NCBI GenBank assembly: GCA_016859345.1
Contig: CM029123.1
Span: forward strand, 1,968,501 to 2,032,500
Direction of reading: 5' to 3'
DNA from: Istiophorus platypterus
Lineage: Eukaryota; Chordata; Actinopteri; Istiophoriformes; Istiophoridae
DNA: 64,000 bases
Both the position numbers and the translations under genes were made by a program. Positions 1-10,390 of this stretch are shown piece by piece. Under the pieces are notes generated by a model, which saw only the letters and a list, made by a program, of their open reading frames with translations, searched no databases and was not told the origin of the DNA. The first letter of the stretch is position 1; the number at the start of each line of letters is the position of its first letter.

Positions 1-174
1 ATCATCTTACTAGTACTTCTGTTAAACATTTGTTTTCAGACAGATGAAAGTACAAAGCAGTCTGTCTAAACAGTTCTGAAAAACAAAGCTGATAAAATGG
101 TGATTATTTGTTGACACACAAATAAAATAGTAATATGGGGTAGAACAACAGAAGAACAACAACAAATGGGTAAC

Positions 175-325
175 TGTCCAAATACTCATGGTCTGGACTC
201 AGACACAATTTTTATTACTTTGCCTCTGTATACCACCACACTGGATCTGAGAGGAAGCAATCAAGATGTGATTCAAGTTTAGACTTGCAGCTTTAATTGA
301 AAGGGCTTAATAAAAATATTGCAGC
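175..325. repeat. Tc1-like terminal inverted repeat fragment
   Basis: The block begins with 'actgtccaaatactcatggt' and continues into text typical of the terminal repeat of a fish Tc1 family (acacaattttt, tttgcctctgtataccacca, tcaagatgtgatt). Similar text recurs at 1475-1612, 25063-25110, 25740-25807 and 53330-53465. No transposase follows, so this is a solo end left by a decayed element. Confidence 0.6.
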
Positions 326-420
326 TGTTTCAGAGTTTCAAACTAGAGAGCTGTGAGACAACGTTGCCTGATATCCTGTGACCCGCAAGCTCACAAATGT
401 GTGGTCAAGTCTCTGAAAAG
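320..420 (+). repeat. Partial copy of unclassified dispersed repeat (family A)
   Basis: The segment around 330-375 (ttcaaac...gagagctgtgagacaacgttgcc) matches the 3' parts of two longer copies at about 1010-1440 and 9995-10390. I do not recognise the family. Confidence 0.45.
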
Positions 421-477
421 TGGGCTCTTTGTATACAGCTGTCAAAGAAAGGTCTGCAATAATAGATAATAATGTTA

Positions 478-519
478 GTATATTAATAATATTAATAATA
501 ATAATAATAATAATAATAC
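478..519. repeat. (AAT)n microsatellite
   Basis: Nearly perfect ATA/AAT triplet run. It creates artificial poly-isoleucine open frames on both strands, which should not be read as genes. Confidence 0.9.
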
Positions 520-1009
520 AATTTCTTCCGTTTTGTTTCCATGTGATCTCGGAAACTTTGACAAATATACTTTGTCTTGAGAATACAATAATTATTTCCC
601 GATCAACGGAAAGCTGTTTGTTTAATTTTGTGATCATGAAAAGCACCACCAAAGTACAGAGTATCACCAGGACCTGCTTTTTTAATAGTACTGTAGTTCT
701 GAAAATTCAGATTTCTAAAAATTTAATAATTTCAGTTACTTCAGGCAATTAAAAAACTTTGTAACACTTCTTAATCAACAAAACCAGTCTAATTAAACAT
801 AAGAAAAAAAAATCATGGGTCAAGAAAACTCCTAGGAAAAAATAAAGCCCTTACTTGGCAGTTACTTTATTCTAGCATAGTGCAAATTTACATCCCAAAA
901 AGTTCCAAAATCAAGATTTTTGTGTCACTCAAAGAGTAACTTTTTGAAAGTCCCTGGTCACTGTGGTTAAGAGCATTGGCCCAGAAATGAACTCACCATC
1001 CTCTAACTC
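520..1009. other. No recognisable feature
   Basis: AT-rich sequence with no convincing exon, repeat or regulatory signal that I can identify. Confidence 0.5.
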
Positions 1010-1440
1010 CCATCAACGGGCGTACCTGAGAAACTGCCAACAATGGAAGTGACCCCTGCTGGATTTGGAGTGAATGTTTGTTGAATATCCAACCTAAAAC
1101 TAAATCAGACAGCACAGAGAACCATGTATGCTGTGCAGGTTAATCATTGGTGGAGCAGTCTGTCAAGCCCACCTAACCTTGTAAATATGACTTGTGGTTC
1201 GACTGTACATCGGTAGAGAATAAACAAAAGTTTAAGAGCAAATGCCAATGCCACCAGCTAGCTTCTTTCTTTCCATCCATACAATCTGCTTCAGAATTTC
1301 AAACAAGAGTTGTGAGACAACATTGCCTAAAATGAAATAACTCGCAGTGAAACACTGAGTTTCAACTTTCAAAAGCTTTTTTTTTTTTCATTTTCTAAAT
1401 ATGACATGATATTCACCCCATACCTTTTACTGGAAAGTAT
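1010..1440 (+). repeat. Unclassified dispersed repeat, family A copy 1
   Basis: It shares ordered landmarks with 9995-10390: 'tccaacctaaaactaa', 'agcacagaga', 'agcagtctgtcaa', 'taagagcaaatg.caatgcc', then '...gagacaacattgcc' and a 'cactgagtttcaactttcaa'-like tail. The order and orientation are the same in both copies. No coding capacity was seen. It may be a non-autonomous transposon or a decayed LTR, and its class is unknown. Confidence 0.55.
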
Positions 1441-1474
1441 GGAAAATAAACAGAGAAGGACTGAGACTTATTAC

Positions 1475-1612
1475 AGTAAGGTCCATAATTATTTTAGACA
1501 GTGACACAATCTTCATAATTTTACCTCTTTGCACCACTTCAATCGTTTTAAAACAAAGCCATCAACATGTAACTGGAGTGTGCACTTTCAGCATTAAATC
1601 ATTTACCCTCAA
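1475..1612. repeat. Tc1-like terminal inverted repeat fragment
   Basis: 'aaggtccataattattttag' followed by 'cagtgacacaatcttcataa' and a degenerate 'ctttcagcattaaatcattt' segment. This is the outer end of the Tc1 family also seen at 175, 25063 and 53330. No transposase adjoins it. Confidence 0.6.
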
Positions 1613-1845
1613 CGATAAGCCTCTACAAAGGGTTGTAAAAACTGCTCAGCACATCACCAGGATTTGGATGCCACCCATAGAGAACCTCTACAACCAGTGG
1701 TGCAGGAAGAAGGCCAACAAGATCAACAAAGACCACAATCACCCCAGCCATGGATTGTATATAAATGTACATACATACACACATATACATAATACGTATA
1801 TAATATGTAATAAATAAAATAAGTTTAATAGTACATTATATATAC

Positions 1846-1902
<57 letters not shown>
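1846..1902. repeat. (CA)n(TA)n compound microsatellite
   Basis: About 12 CA units run straight into about 17 TA units. It sits just left of the Tc1 element that starts at 1912. Confidence 0.9.
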
Positions 1903-1907
<5 letters not shown>

Positions 1908-1911
1908 TGTA

Positions 1912-3405
1912 GAGCGGGTAAAATAAGTAGTGAACAAGTGAACATATTTCTCAGTACATATATTTCTAATGGGGCTATTGTGATGAAATTTTCACCGAAT
2001 GTCAGCAACAACCGATGTGATCCCCACATGCAAAGAGATCACACCATAGATGTCCATAAATTATGTGTAATAATGTGAAATGACACTGGGAAAAAGTATT
2101 GATCACGCGAGGAAAAGGAGGTGCAAAAAGACACTGAAAGCCAAGACACTAGCTGAAATCTATAAGTAATTAGAAAGCAATCCTGCCCCTTTTCAGTTCA
2201 AATTAATATCAGCTGGTTCAGTCCCAACTGATGGCCTATAAAAAGCTGTCTCATTACCAAGGTGTCACACAAGAAACATCTCATGATGGGTAAAAGCAAA
2301 GAGCTCTCTCAACCTTATTGTTGCAAAACATGCTGATGGCATTGGTTACAGAAGGAGTTTTAAACTTTGAATGTTCCAGTGAGCACTGTTGGGGCCATAA
2401 TCCAGTAGTGGAAAGAACATCACTTCACCATAAACCGGTCACAACCAGGTGCTCCTCAAAAGATTTCTTACAGAGGAGTGAAAAGAACTATCAGAAGATA
2501 TGTCCAAGAGCCAAGGACCACTAGTGGAGAGCTTCAGGAAGACCTGGAATTAGCAGGTACAATTGTTTCAGAGAAAACAATAAGTAATGCACTCGACTGT
2601 CATGAACTGTGTGCACCCTCACCACCCAAGACTACATTGCTATAGAAAAAGCATGTTTAAAGTTTAAAGCTTGTTTAAAGTTTGCTGCACAATATTAGGA
2701 CAAGCCTGTGAAATACTGAGAGAATATAGTGTGGTCAGACGAGACCAAAATTGAACTCTTTGGATGCCATAATACACATCACCCCAAAACACCATACCAA
2801 CAGTGAAGGATGAATGGAAAAATGTACCGAGACATTGTTGATAAAAATCTGCTGCCATCTACCAGGATGCTGAAAATGAAACAAGGGTGGATATTTCAGC
2901 AAGACAATGATCCCAAACACAGCCAAGGAAACTCTCAACTGGTTTCAGAGAAACAAAATAAAGCTGCTAGAATGGCTCAGCCAATCACCTGACTTGAATC
3001 CAATTGAAAATCTATGAAAAGAACTAAAGATCAGTGTTGATAGAAGAGGCCCACAGAACCTTCAAGTTTTGAAGACTGTGTGGAAGAATGGGCCAAATCA
3101 CACCTGAGCAATACATGCGACTAGTTTCTCCATACAGGAGGCGTCTTGAAGCTGTCATTACCAACAAAGGCTTTTGTAAAAAGTATTTAATAAATTTCAA
3201 TAAGGGGGTTCAATACTTTTTCCCTGTGTAATTCCATTTTATTACACATAACTTAATTTCTAAACTTATTCGTTTTGGTTTCTTTGTATGTATGTATTAG
3301 TTGGATTGTTACCAACATCTGGTGAAAGTTTCATATCAATAGCACCTTCAGAAATATATTTACTGAGAAAAATGGTGACGTGCTCAATACTTATTTAACC
3401 CACTG
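1912..3405 (+). mobile_element. Tc1-like DNA transposon, nearly full length, degenerate
   Basis: A Tc1/mariner-superfamily (DD34E-type) element of about 1.5 kb. Its ends are long terminal inverted repeats of about 190 bp: left 1912-2103, right about 3216-3405. The reverse complement of the right end starts 'cagtgggttaaataagtatt' and the left end 'gagcgggtaaaataagtagt', and the similarity runs inward to 'gggaaaaagtattgat/gaac'. A TA dinucleotide precedes the left end (1910-1911); the right side now reads TG, a mutated or imperfect target duplication. The inner part holds a broken transposase. Inactive. Confidence 0.85.
2286..3230 (+). pseudogene. Tc1-like transposase pseudogene
   Basis: It begins ATG-GGT-AAA-AGC (MGKSKELS) and continues through an N-terminal helix-turn-helix region (KHADGIGYRRSFKL), a second DNA-binding region (about 2430-2560, 'TTSGELQEDLELAGTI'), and DDE catalytic-domain text. 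That text includes 'WSDETKIELFG' (about 2733-2765), 'QQDNDPKHSQGN' (about 2898-2933) and 'WLSQSPDLNPIENL' (about 2973-3014), so the second and third acidic positions can be traced. Several frameshifts and stops break the frame, starting soon after the MGKSKELS segment. The product would have cut and joined element ends. It cannot be functional as it stands. Confidence 0.8.
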
Positions 3406-3406
3406 T

Positions 3407-3427
3407 GTGTATGTGTGTGTGTGTTTG

Positions 3428-3487
<60 letters not shown>
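3407..3487. repeat. (TG)n(TA)n compound microsatellite
   Basis: A TG run (3407-3424) is followed by a long TA run (to about 3487), lying directly against the right end of the Tc1 element. Confidence 0.9.
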
Positions 3488-3489
<2 letters not shown>

Positions 3490-4855
3490 AATATATAAAT
3501 GTAATTTTTACATTCATGAGATTTTTTTTGTTATTTAAAGTATACAATTCTTTGTTTTACTAAAAATAGTAGGCCATGACACTAGAATAAATTAAATTCC
3601 AATGAAATTTTAATTTACTTCAACATTGCCATTTGAAATTACAGTTCTGTTATAGAGCCAAACATTAAAAATGTAAGATGCTTAAGCTGACAAAATTGCT
3701 ATGCTTATGTCCATTGTAGTCCCAACAGAGGGGAAAGAAAAGATAATTGGAAATACAAGGAGAATGGTCATGGCAAGAGAAGCACTTACATTCAACAGAT
3801 AATCAAGGTGCCCCTACATACAGTATGGTGGATAGAGAATCAACAGTTCTTTTGTTGATTAAGTTCAGGGGAAATCTAGCGGACTTGAATGCTGAGAAGA
3901 TGATGGCCATGGTCTGGTGTTCTTGCAGTCACAGGCAGAGTAACTTTCTGCTCTAAGCAGCCCTAAGTATTTGTGACTGATAGTGCTTTTCCTTTTTTGT
4001 TCTTTCATGGTACATTAAACCATCACAGAAACCATCCCATTATTTCTGCTTAATCCCGCACAAATTTCATCAAAGTTCAAGGACTCTATACACATGAATA
4101 TAGTAAATTAACATTTCATCAGCTTGGACTTATAATGTTTATATCCATTTTGAGTTGTTTTGATAAAATGAATGTCAAAGTTTTGTACTGCAAATAGCAA
4201 AACTGATATGTAGACCAAATCTCTTTTTATACATGAAAATTAAACTATTAAGTGTATTCTAAATGTAAAATATCAAAACCCTGTCAAATTTTGAACAGGT
4301 TAAATGCAGATAGCGCCTTTTAATTTTCAAGTAGAAAATGAGTTCTCGGATTACAAGATTCTATCTCACAAAACTTGCAACCTTGGAAATAATTTTCAAG
4401 GAAAAAAAGATTACTCATATTTTTTTTTCAAAAAATAAAATTAGTGCTGTAAAAGTGTCTACGTATATCAGACATTTGTTATGACATTTATTCCTTGTTT
4501 TAGGGCATATCATTTTTGTTTTACGTCAAAAGAAAGATATAAATGAAGGAAATTTGTGTTTATGTTGTGTTTAAGACCAAATATACACAAATGTGTACCA
4601 TTTAATTAAGGATTATTTAAACAATTTAAGACATTATGATTTTTTCAAAGAAATGTATGAAGATAGACAGTATTTTAGCAATCTTTTCAGGTTTTAATAA
4701 ACATACAAACATACAAACTTAGAAGTTTTTGCAAGTACTTGCAAATTTTTATTATTTACTATATTAAATTAAGATATTTCAAACAATGTCCCAACTCAGT
4801 TTATAGTAACAATGAAAAATTAAAATTTTCATCTCAATCAATTACATAAAAAGCC
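3488..4855. other. AT-rich stretch, no gene recognised
   Basis: Very AT-rich with homopolymer runs. The only open frame of note (3747-3956, plus) has no family resemblance I can see and lacks splice context. Confidence 0.5.
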
Positions 4856-5665
4856 CCTTTAACCCCTTTAGGAAATATAGCCATTTTTATACATCAAGCC
4901 CATTTTCAGGGGCTCAGAAGTAATGGGACACTTGACAATTTATCTGTTTCACACCGAGGTGGCCTTTTCCCTCGTTACTTCACAAAAATGAAGGTCTGAG
5001 TGGAGTCCAAGTATAGACTTTGCATTTGGTAGCTGTTCATGGGAACATTTAATTATGCATTCCAAGGAAGATAGGATGCAACTGAAGGAGGCCATCATTT
5101 GGCTGAAAAAAAACAAACCTATGAGTAAGATGGCAGAAACCTCAGGAGTGGCCACATCAACAATTTCATACATTCTTACAAAAAGGAATGAATTGGTGAG
5201 CTCTGCAACACCAAAAGGCCTGGAAGACCATGGAAGACAACTAAAGTGGATGGTCACAAAATTCTTTCCTTGGTGAAGAATAAACCTCCACAACATCTTG
5301 CACGGTCAGGAAAACTCTTGAGGAAGTAGGTGTATCATTATCAAGGTATCTTGAATGAAAATACAGAGTTTTTCCCACAACTTACAAACCACTTGTTACA
5401 CTCAGGAACAGAAAGGCCAGATTAGACTTGACAAGAAAAAATTGAAGAAAACCTGCCCAGCTCTTGAATAAGATTCTTTGGACAGATGAAACCAAGATTA
5501 ATTTTTACCAGAGTGATGGGAAGAGAAGAGTTTAGAGAAGGAAAGGAACAGCTCACGATCCAAAGCCACCGCATAATCTGTCAGACACGATGGATGCAGT
5601 CTTATGCCATGGGCATGAATGACTGACAGTGGAACTGGGTCACTGGTGTTTAAATTTCTTGTGGC
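4856..5665 (+). mobile_element. Tc1-like transposon remnant
   Basis: The left part contains the inner edge of a terminal repeat ('cccattttcaggggctcaga', 'aagtaatgggacacttgaca'). A transposase reading frame then starts near 5055 with HSKEDRMQLKEAIIWLKK. It includes the helix-turn-helix 'MSKMAETSGVATSTISYI' (5120-5176) and, further on, 'LWTDETKINFYQSDGKRR' (about 5476-5530), which holds the first catalytic Asp. The frame is broken near 5230-5275, there is an in-frame TAG near 5533, and the 3' half of the catalytic domain and both outer ends are gone. It belongs to the same family as 25063-25807 and 53030-53465. Confidence 0.8.
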
Positions 5666-6170
5666 TACATGTGTTCCATGTCAATGGATTTGGGAACCTT
5701 CTTCTGTTTTATCTCCTTTTCTGAACAGGCCCCTACTCCACCATTTGTAAAAATTAAGTGTGTCCCCTGGCTCTACTGATGTAACTCCACTAGTGCTGTC
5801 CCCTCCACTGGTTCCAATTGGTGTATCCTCAGGTATGTCTGGCAAGACCCATACCGCCACTGTCCCTCCTTCTACTGCCTCTATCTTGTCACAATCTTTA
5901 GGTATCTAAATTGGCATGCTGGTAATTCAGAAACTGTTGATTTACTTATAATTAACTAAATGTCTTTGTAGCTCAAAACTAACTCTATTCCAAAAATTTT
6001 TGCCTTTTCTCTCTCTGTTGGTCTCTTTCTTAGTCTCTCTGGTGTGCTTGTTTCTCCCTTTTCCTGCTTTATTAGATTCTTGTCATTGTTGCGTGTTTCT
6101 TTCTCTATCTCTGCTGACAGACTGATTTGACATTGCTCTTTTATTACACTGCTCCTTGCCCTTTCTGCCT
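5666..6170. other. Pyrimidine-rich stretch, no gene recognised
   Basis: T/C-rich sequence. The antisense frame (6195 to 5956) is a by-product of the pyrimidine runs. The T/C-rich tract ends with the cag at 6171-6173 that serves as the acceptor of the orphan exon candidate. Confidence 0.4.
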
Positions 6171-6173
6171 CAG

Positions 6174-6332
6174 GAACAGTTTCTCTACCACTCACTGATG
6201 ATGCTGTCCATCTTCATCCTGCCTTTTTTTATATTTGTTGCCATCACACTGTCTGGTGCCTTCAATCTGTTTGTTGCTCTCATGGAGTTTTCCTTTCTTG
6301 TATTACTGTTCTGCCTGGAAAAGGACAAAAAG
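6174..6332 (+). CDS. Orphan exon candidate encoding a membrane segment
   Basis: An exactly 159-nt (53-codon) open stretch is bounded by a pyrimidine-rich tract ending ctgcctcag and by AAAAAG|gttagtatg, so acceptor and donor are both plausible and both are phase 0. The translation starts EQFLYHSLMMLSIFILPF and contains two hydrophobic segments (about residues 7-26 and 29-47) followed by EKDKK, like a multi-pass membrane protein. I do not recognise the family and see no partner exon within several kilobases. It lies antisense to b4galt6, beyond its last recognised exon. It could be an exon of an unrecognised gene, a pseudogene exon, or chance. Confidence 0.3.
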
Positions 6333-6334
6333 GT

Positions 6335-6925
6335 TAGTATGGTACCAATAACTACCTACAGGCAAGCTTAAAATCCAGAATCATTCTGCAATCAATCATA
6401 CTTTAATATTGATTCTTCGAAAACCCTAACCTATCGTTTTGTGATTGTCTCCTAATGTTAGCTTTAGCTACTAGACAAACATTAGCAGGCTATTGTTATC
6501 ATGTTATTGTTGTGGCTGACAATGAAAACTAACTCCCAAGCAGGATCTAAAACAATTTTTTAAAAAACTGAACTTGCCTGGCATTTGTACTGCTGTCCTT
6601 CATGAGATCATCAGTGAAATTCTCCATCTCCAGCATTACGTGACATTTTCTGATCTTCTCTGAAGTCTTTGTCTTCTCTGTCCTTTTTCCCCATTGTCAC
6701 TGATCAGTGAAGCAATATGACAAAGAAGCAGAACCTGGCTGGTCCTCTTATGTGCATTCCCAGTGCTGATAGGTTCACAAGTAAAAGCTTGTAGGTAGAG
6801 TTTGACTTTGGAAGTGGAGCCCTTTTGTTTTCTAGATAGAGCCCAAAAATGCATACAACTTCCTTGAATAATGTTAATAGGTTGTCACCAAATAGAAATA
6901 TGTGAATAACTCAATTTTGAGAAAA
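6335..6925. other. No recognisable feature
   Basis: No exon, transposase text or simple repeat recognised. Confidence 0.4.
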
Positions 6926-6929
6926 ATGT

Positions 6930-7001
6930 CAGATAGAACCCTAGAATGAAACCAAGATTGAACTATATGGCCTCAATTCAAAGTATCATGTGTGGAGGAA
7001 A
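6930..7001 (+). mobile_element. Tc1-like transposase fragment
   Basis: 'gaaaccaagattgaactata' then 'ggcctcaattcaaagtatca' and 'tgtggaggaaact' correspond to the DETKIELFGLNSKHHVWRK part of a Tc1-like transposase in plus orientation. The sequence then switches abruptly to antisense Tc1 text at about 7003. Confidence 0.6.
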
Positions 7002-7002
7002 C

Positions 7003-7345
7003 TAGACATAATATTTAGAACGGGTTGTCTCTCTATAAGTTTGTACCCTCTCCACACAGGATCTCAGAAGCTCAGCCAGAGTGAGTCCTGGGTTCTTGGT
7101 CACCTCTATCACCAGGGCCCTTCTTCACCATAGCTCAGTTTGGTCAGGCAGCCAGCTCTAGGAAGAATCCTGCTTGTTGCTCAATTGTTCCATTAATTCT
7201 TCTAAGATTTATGGAGGCCACTGTGCTCTTGGGAACTTTCAATTCAGCAGAAATTTTTTCTGGCTTTCTCCACACCCGTGCCTCGACACAACCATGTCTC
7301 TGAGCTCTATAAGTAGTTCCTGTGACTTCATGGCTTGATTCTGCC
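7003..7345 (-). mobile_element. Tc1-like transposon fragment, left inverted arm
   Basis: Antisense to a Tc1-like transposase N-terminal half. The segments reading (reverse complement) 'gtgtcgaggca', 'cccaagagcacagtggcctc', 'attaatggaac' and 'gaggtgaccaagaacccag' are recognisable. About 300 bp of this block is the inverted partner of 8365-8667. Confidence 0.7.
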
Positions 7346-8364
7346 TCTACTCCAAATGCACTGTAAATCTAAATGTTTAAAGTGAGCCACATTTAGTTAC
7401 AATCACATTCACAAGTGATAAGTGTAGAGGTCTGCATTCAGTTTGTAACAATTATGGCTCATCTGTCTCCATCCCTCATGATGATAAATTTAATACAAAC
7501 ATAGGTTATTTTATTGGTGGTACCACATATCTGTGAGCTTTCTGCACTACTAATATAACCATTTAAAGTTTATTTACATTACCCTTCTTCAGGGAATTCT
7601 TAAGGATTTGGAGGACATACTATGGCAAACACAGGTGGACGCCAATCAGAAAGGGGGAATAATGTGCTCAGTTCAAAAGAATTGAAGCAGCTGCGGTGCC
7701 ACTGTTGTCAAGGTAAGCTCAGGAGATTTAGGTTTTTTTTTTTATCATATCATGTAGGATATTGTTTGTGAAAGACAATTTAATTTGGAACAGTTCAGGC
7801 AAATAAAAAATGCCAAAAAAATACAATATGACAAGAATTTAAAAGTCTGTTAAAAGTTTTGGGAGGTATTCTATTTAAGGGTGGATGTCTTCCATAATTT
7901 GTCTCCCATGTCTGTGGTCAGTGTCTGTGATATTGCTATCCAGTGAAGAAACACTCAGTAACAGGAGTTTTGTTTGTTTGGATTGCAAAAGTGATGAGGT
8001 TTTCCCTATGAGCATCAAAAAAGGACATGAATGGGAAGAGATCTGGCTCTCCAAATCCTAGAGGATTCAGGTACATATGCTGTAAATCATGCAAAAGTAT
8101 ACACATATACTTAGTATAAGTATAATATGTACATATTATGTAAATAATATTATATAATAATATAAATTATATCTTTCTTTGTCGAGCACATTGTTGTGCA
8201 ATGAGTGCAGCCTGAAGCCCTCTGGGATGCAGACCTGCCATTACAGACTATGTTAGTTGTTGTGAAGCAGCAGTTACAATATGGAATTATGACGCAGACA
8301 TAACAAGTATACCTGAGTACTTTGTAACCTTGAAGACTTATTCTTAAATTAAAAAAAAAAAAGA
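7346..8364. other. Spacer between inverted Tc1 arms, no gene recognised
   Basis: It contains a short Tc1-tail-like piece near 7630-7655 ('aacacaggtggacgccaatc') and AT-rich sequence (8085-8165). No exon recognised. Confidence 0.4.
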
Positions 8365-8667
8365 GTCCAGAGACAGGATTGTGTCGAGGCACAGGTGTGG
8401 AGAAGTCTAAAAAAGAATTCTGCAGCATTGAAAGTTCCCAAGAGCACAGTGGCCTCCATAAATCTTAGAAGAATTAATGGAACAAGTGAGCAACAAGCAG
8501 GATTATTCCTAGAGCTGGCTGCCTGACCAAATTGAGCAATGGTGAAGAAGGTCCTTGGTGATAGAGGTGACCAAGAACCCAGTACTCACTCTGGCTGAGC
8601 AACTGAGATCCTGTGTGGAGAGGGTAGAATCTTCAAGAGAGACATCCCGTTCTAAGAATCATGTCTA
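8365..8667 (+). mobile_element. Tc1-like transposon fragment, right inverted arm
   Basis: Sense-oriented Tc1-like transposase text including 'IEVTKNP'-type sequence at about 8561-8581. It is a close inverted copy of 7003-7307, including the shared non-canonical junction 'agagacatcccgttctaa' / 'ttagaacgggttgtctct'. Both arms therefore descend from an already rearranged copy. Confidence 0.7.
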
Positions 8668-8929
8668 GCTGAGAGAAAGCTAAATAGCAGAAGCATGTAA
8701 ACATCTTAGCGTCTAATAGCATGTGATAAAAATATATAAATAAATCAATTTGTTCTTTGCTTCAACAGATCCAGTGTGTTGAGCATAACAGATGGGTCCA
8801 AAGAATGTGAACAGGCAAAGATAGGAAACTGGATAAGTCCCTTGTGCAATTAAAGCATTTTTTTAAAATGTGCTCAAAACTGCGGAAAAAAAGTCTTACT
8901 TTAAACTGCACCTGTAAGTAGAGCTGCAG

Positions 8930-9020
8930 TATTAGGAGAAGTGTGTAATATTTTTCTGATACAGTAATAATTTGGTATTGATTTGGAGTCACTGGGTCAC
9001 ATGACATGGAAGCTATAAAA
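8930..9020 (+). repeat. Direct repeat, copy 1
   Basis: 'gtaatatttttctgatacag' through 'gagtcactgggtcacatgac' resembles 9655-9755 in the same orientation. The class is not recognised. Confidence 0.5.
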
Positions 9021-9654
9021 AAAGATTATAAAAATGTCTTTACCTTATAGAAATAGGCATTTCATGAGTTGAAAATGGTTCAACACACCATCAGCTGTTT
9101 TAAATTGTCCTAGCGGCTAATGCTGAGATACAGTTACCTGCTGGGGACTGATTCATATCATATTATTTATTTTTATACACCCTCTAATCAGGAGTTAGCG
9201 GCCGTCCTACCCCAGCACCCCTCTTTGAGTAGGACTCTTTTAAAATACATTTTGATTGAGATTCAAAAACATTCACAGGACTTTACACCAAATTACCCTC
9301 TACTTAGTATTTTTCAAAGTTGGCGCAATGTTTCAAAATTATGGTTTTGCCGGCTGTAGAAGCACAAACAGAATTCTTTCCCCTCAGACTCTCATTTGGC
9401 TTGGCAATGGTTGAAGATTGCAGCAGTTCCGTCAACAGCAACACTCTGCTATGTACTGCTATGCCGTATTCTAACCTCTTGCTCGGCTCTGAGAGCTCCA
9501 TCTGTGGGCTTTACTGGAGCTGGAGCAAACAACTTGTACTGATATGGCTTGGAACCAGAATGGTCCTGTACCACACTAGTGTCCACTCAAGGGGATTCTA
9601 GATGGGAAAAGCCCTTCACCTCAAAAAAACTCTCTTATGAGAAGGAGCCAAAAA
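9021..9654. other. Unassigned stretch between direct repeats
   Basis: The plus-strand open frames at 9120-9359 and 9320-9601 overlap, lack convincing splice sites and show no family resemblance. The block together with its flanking direct repeats may be a decayed element, but that is only a guess. Confidence 0.35.
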
Positions 9655-9755
9655 ATACAGTAAAAAGAAGTGTGACTTATTTTTCCAGTGTAGTAATATA
9701 CCTGGTATAGATTTGGACTCACTGAGTCACATGACAATGAAGCCATTGGAAATAA
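9655..9755 (+). repeat. Direct repeat, copy 2
   Basis: 'gtgacttatttttccagtgt' through 'gactcactgagtcacatgac'. It is the partner of 8930-9020, about 0.7 kb away. Confidence 0.5.
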
Positions 9756-9994
9756 ATGGTGAATTTTCATAAAATATGAATACAAAAAAAAGAGGAAGCA
9801 CTAAAACGAAATACAAAGAGGTGTGTCCTACTTGTATAGTGTTCTTTCTATCCATTTTTCACCAATAATGGCAAGCACAAAGTTATTGAAAATAATACTG
9901 AATTTTTGTTATTCAAACAGTAATTGATGGTCTCCTAGTAAATATCACAAGGTATTTACTTTGGGCCTGACTCAGAGGAGAGTTTACCGTCTAC

Positions 9995-10390
9995 TTATTG
10001 GATCCAGAGTGAACAGCTTTTTAAATCCAACCTAAAACTAACTCAGGGAGCACAGAGACCATGCATTCTCATCATGTATCCATCATATCCATTCATGTAA
10101 TGAAGTGTTGTTTTGTACCGAACTTGGTAGAGGGATAGGGCATTGGCCAAGGTATTGTGCACGTCAGTCATTGAAAGAGCAGTCTGTCAATCTCTGCTAA
10201 CCAGGTAAACATGTATTGTCGCTCTCTGCTGTAAAGGATTAACAGACCAAACAATGGATTAAGAGCAAATGGCAATGCCCCCAGGATCCTGGCTTTTTTT
10301 TTACCCCAGACCATTTGTTTCAGACTCGCAAAACAAGACTGCGAGACAACGCCACCAGAAATCACAAACTAATACCTTGGGAGAACAGTG
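9995..10390 (+). repeat. Unclassified dispersed repeat, family A copy 2
   Basis: Same landmark order as 1010-1440 (tccaacctaaaactaa, agcacagaga, agcagtctgtcaa, ttaagagcaaatg, aagactgcgagacaacgcc). It carries an extra segment (about 10060-10150) containing 'acttggtagagggatagggc' that is absent from copy 1 but recurs at about 11090-11120. Confidence 0.55.

Noticed and set aside
338..752. Open frames of about 110 codons on both strands
   Set aside because: They run through an AAT microsatellite giving poly-Ile, and have no domain or splice context.
1739..2029. 96-codon minus-strand frame with repeated Ile-Tyr and Cys-Val
   Set aside because: Translation of the CA/TA microsatellite; not a gene.
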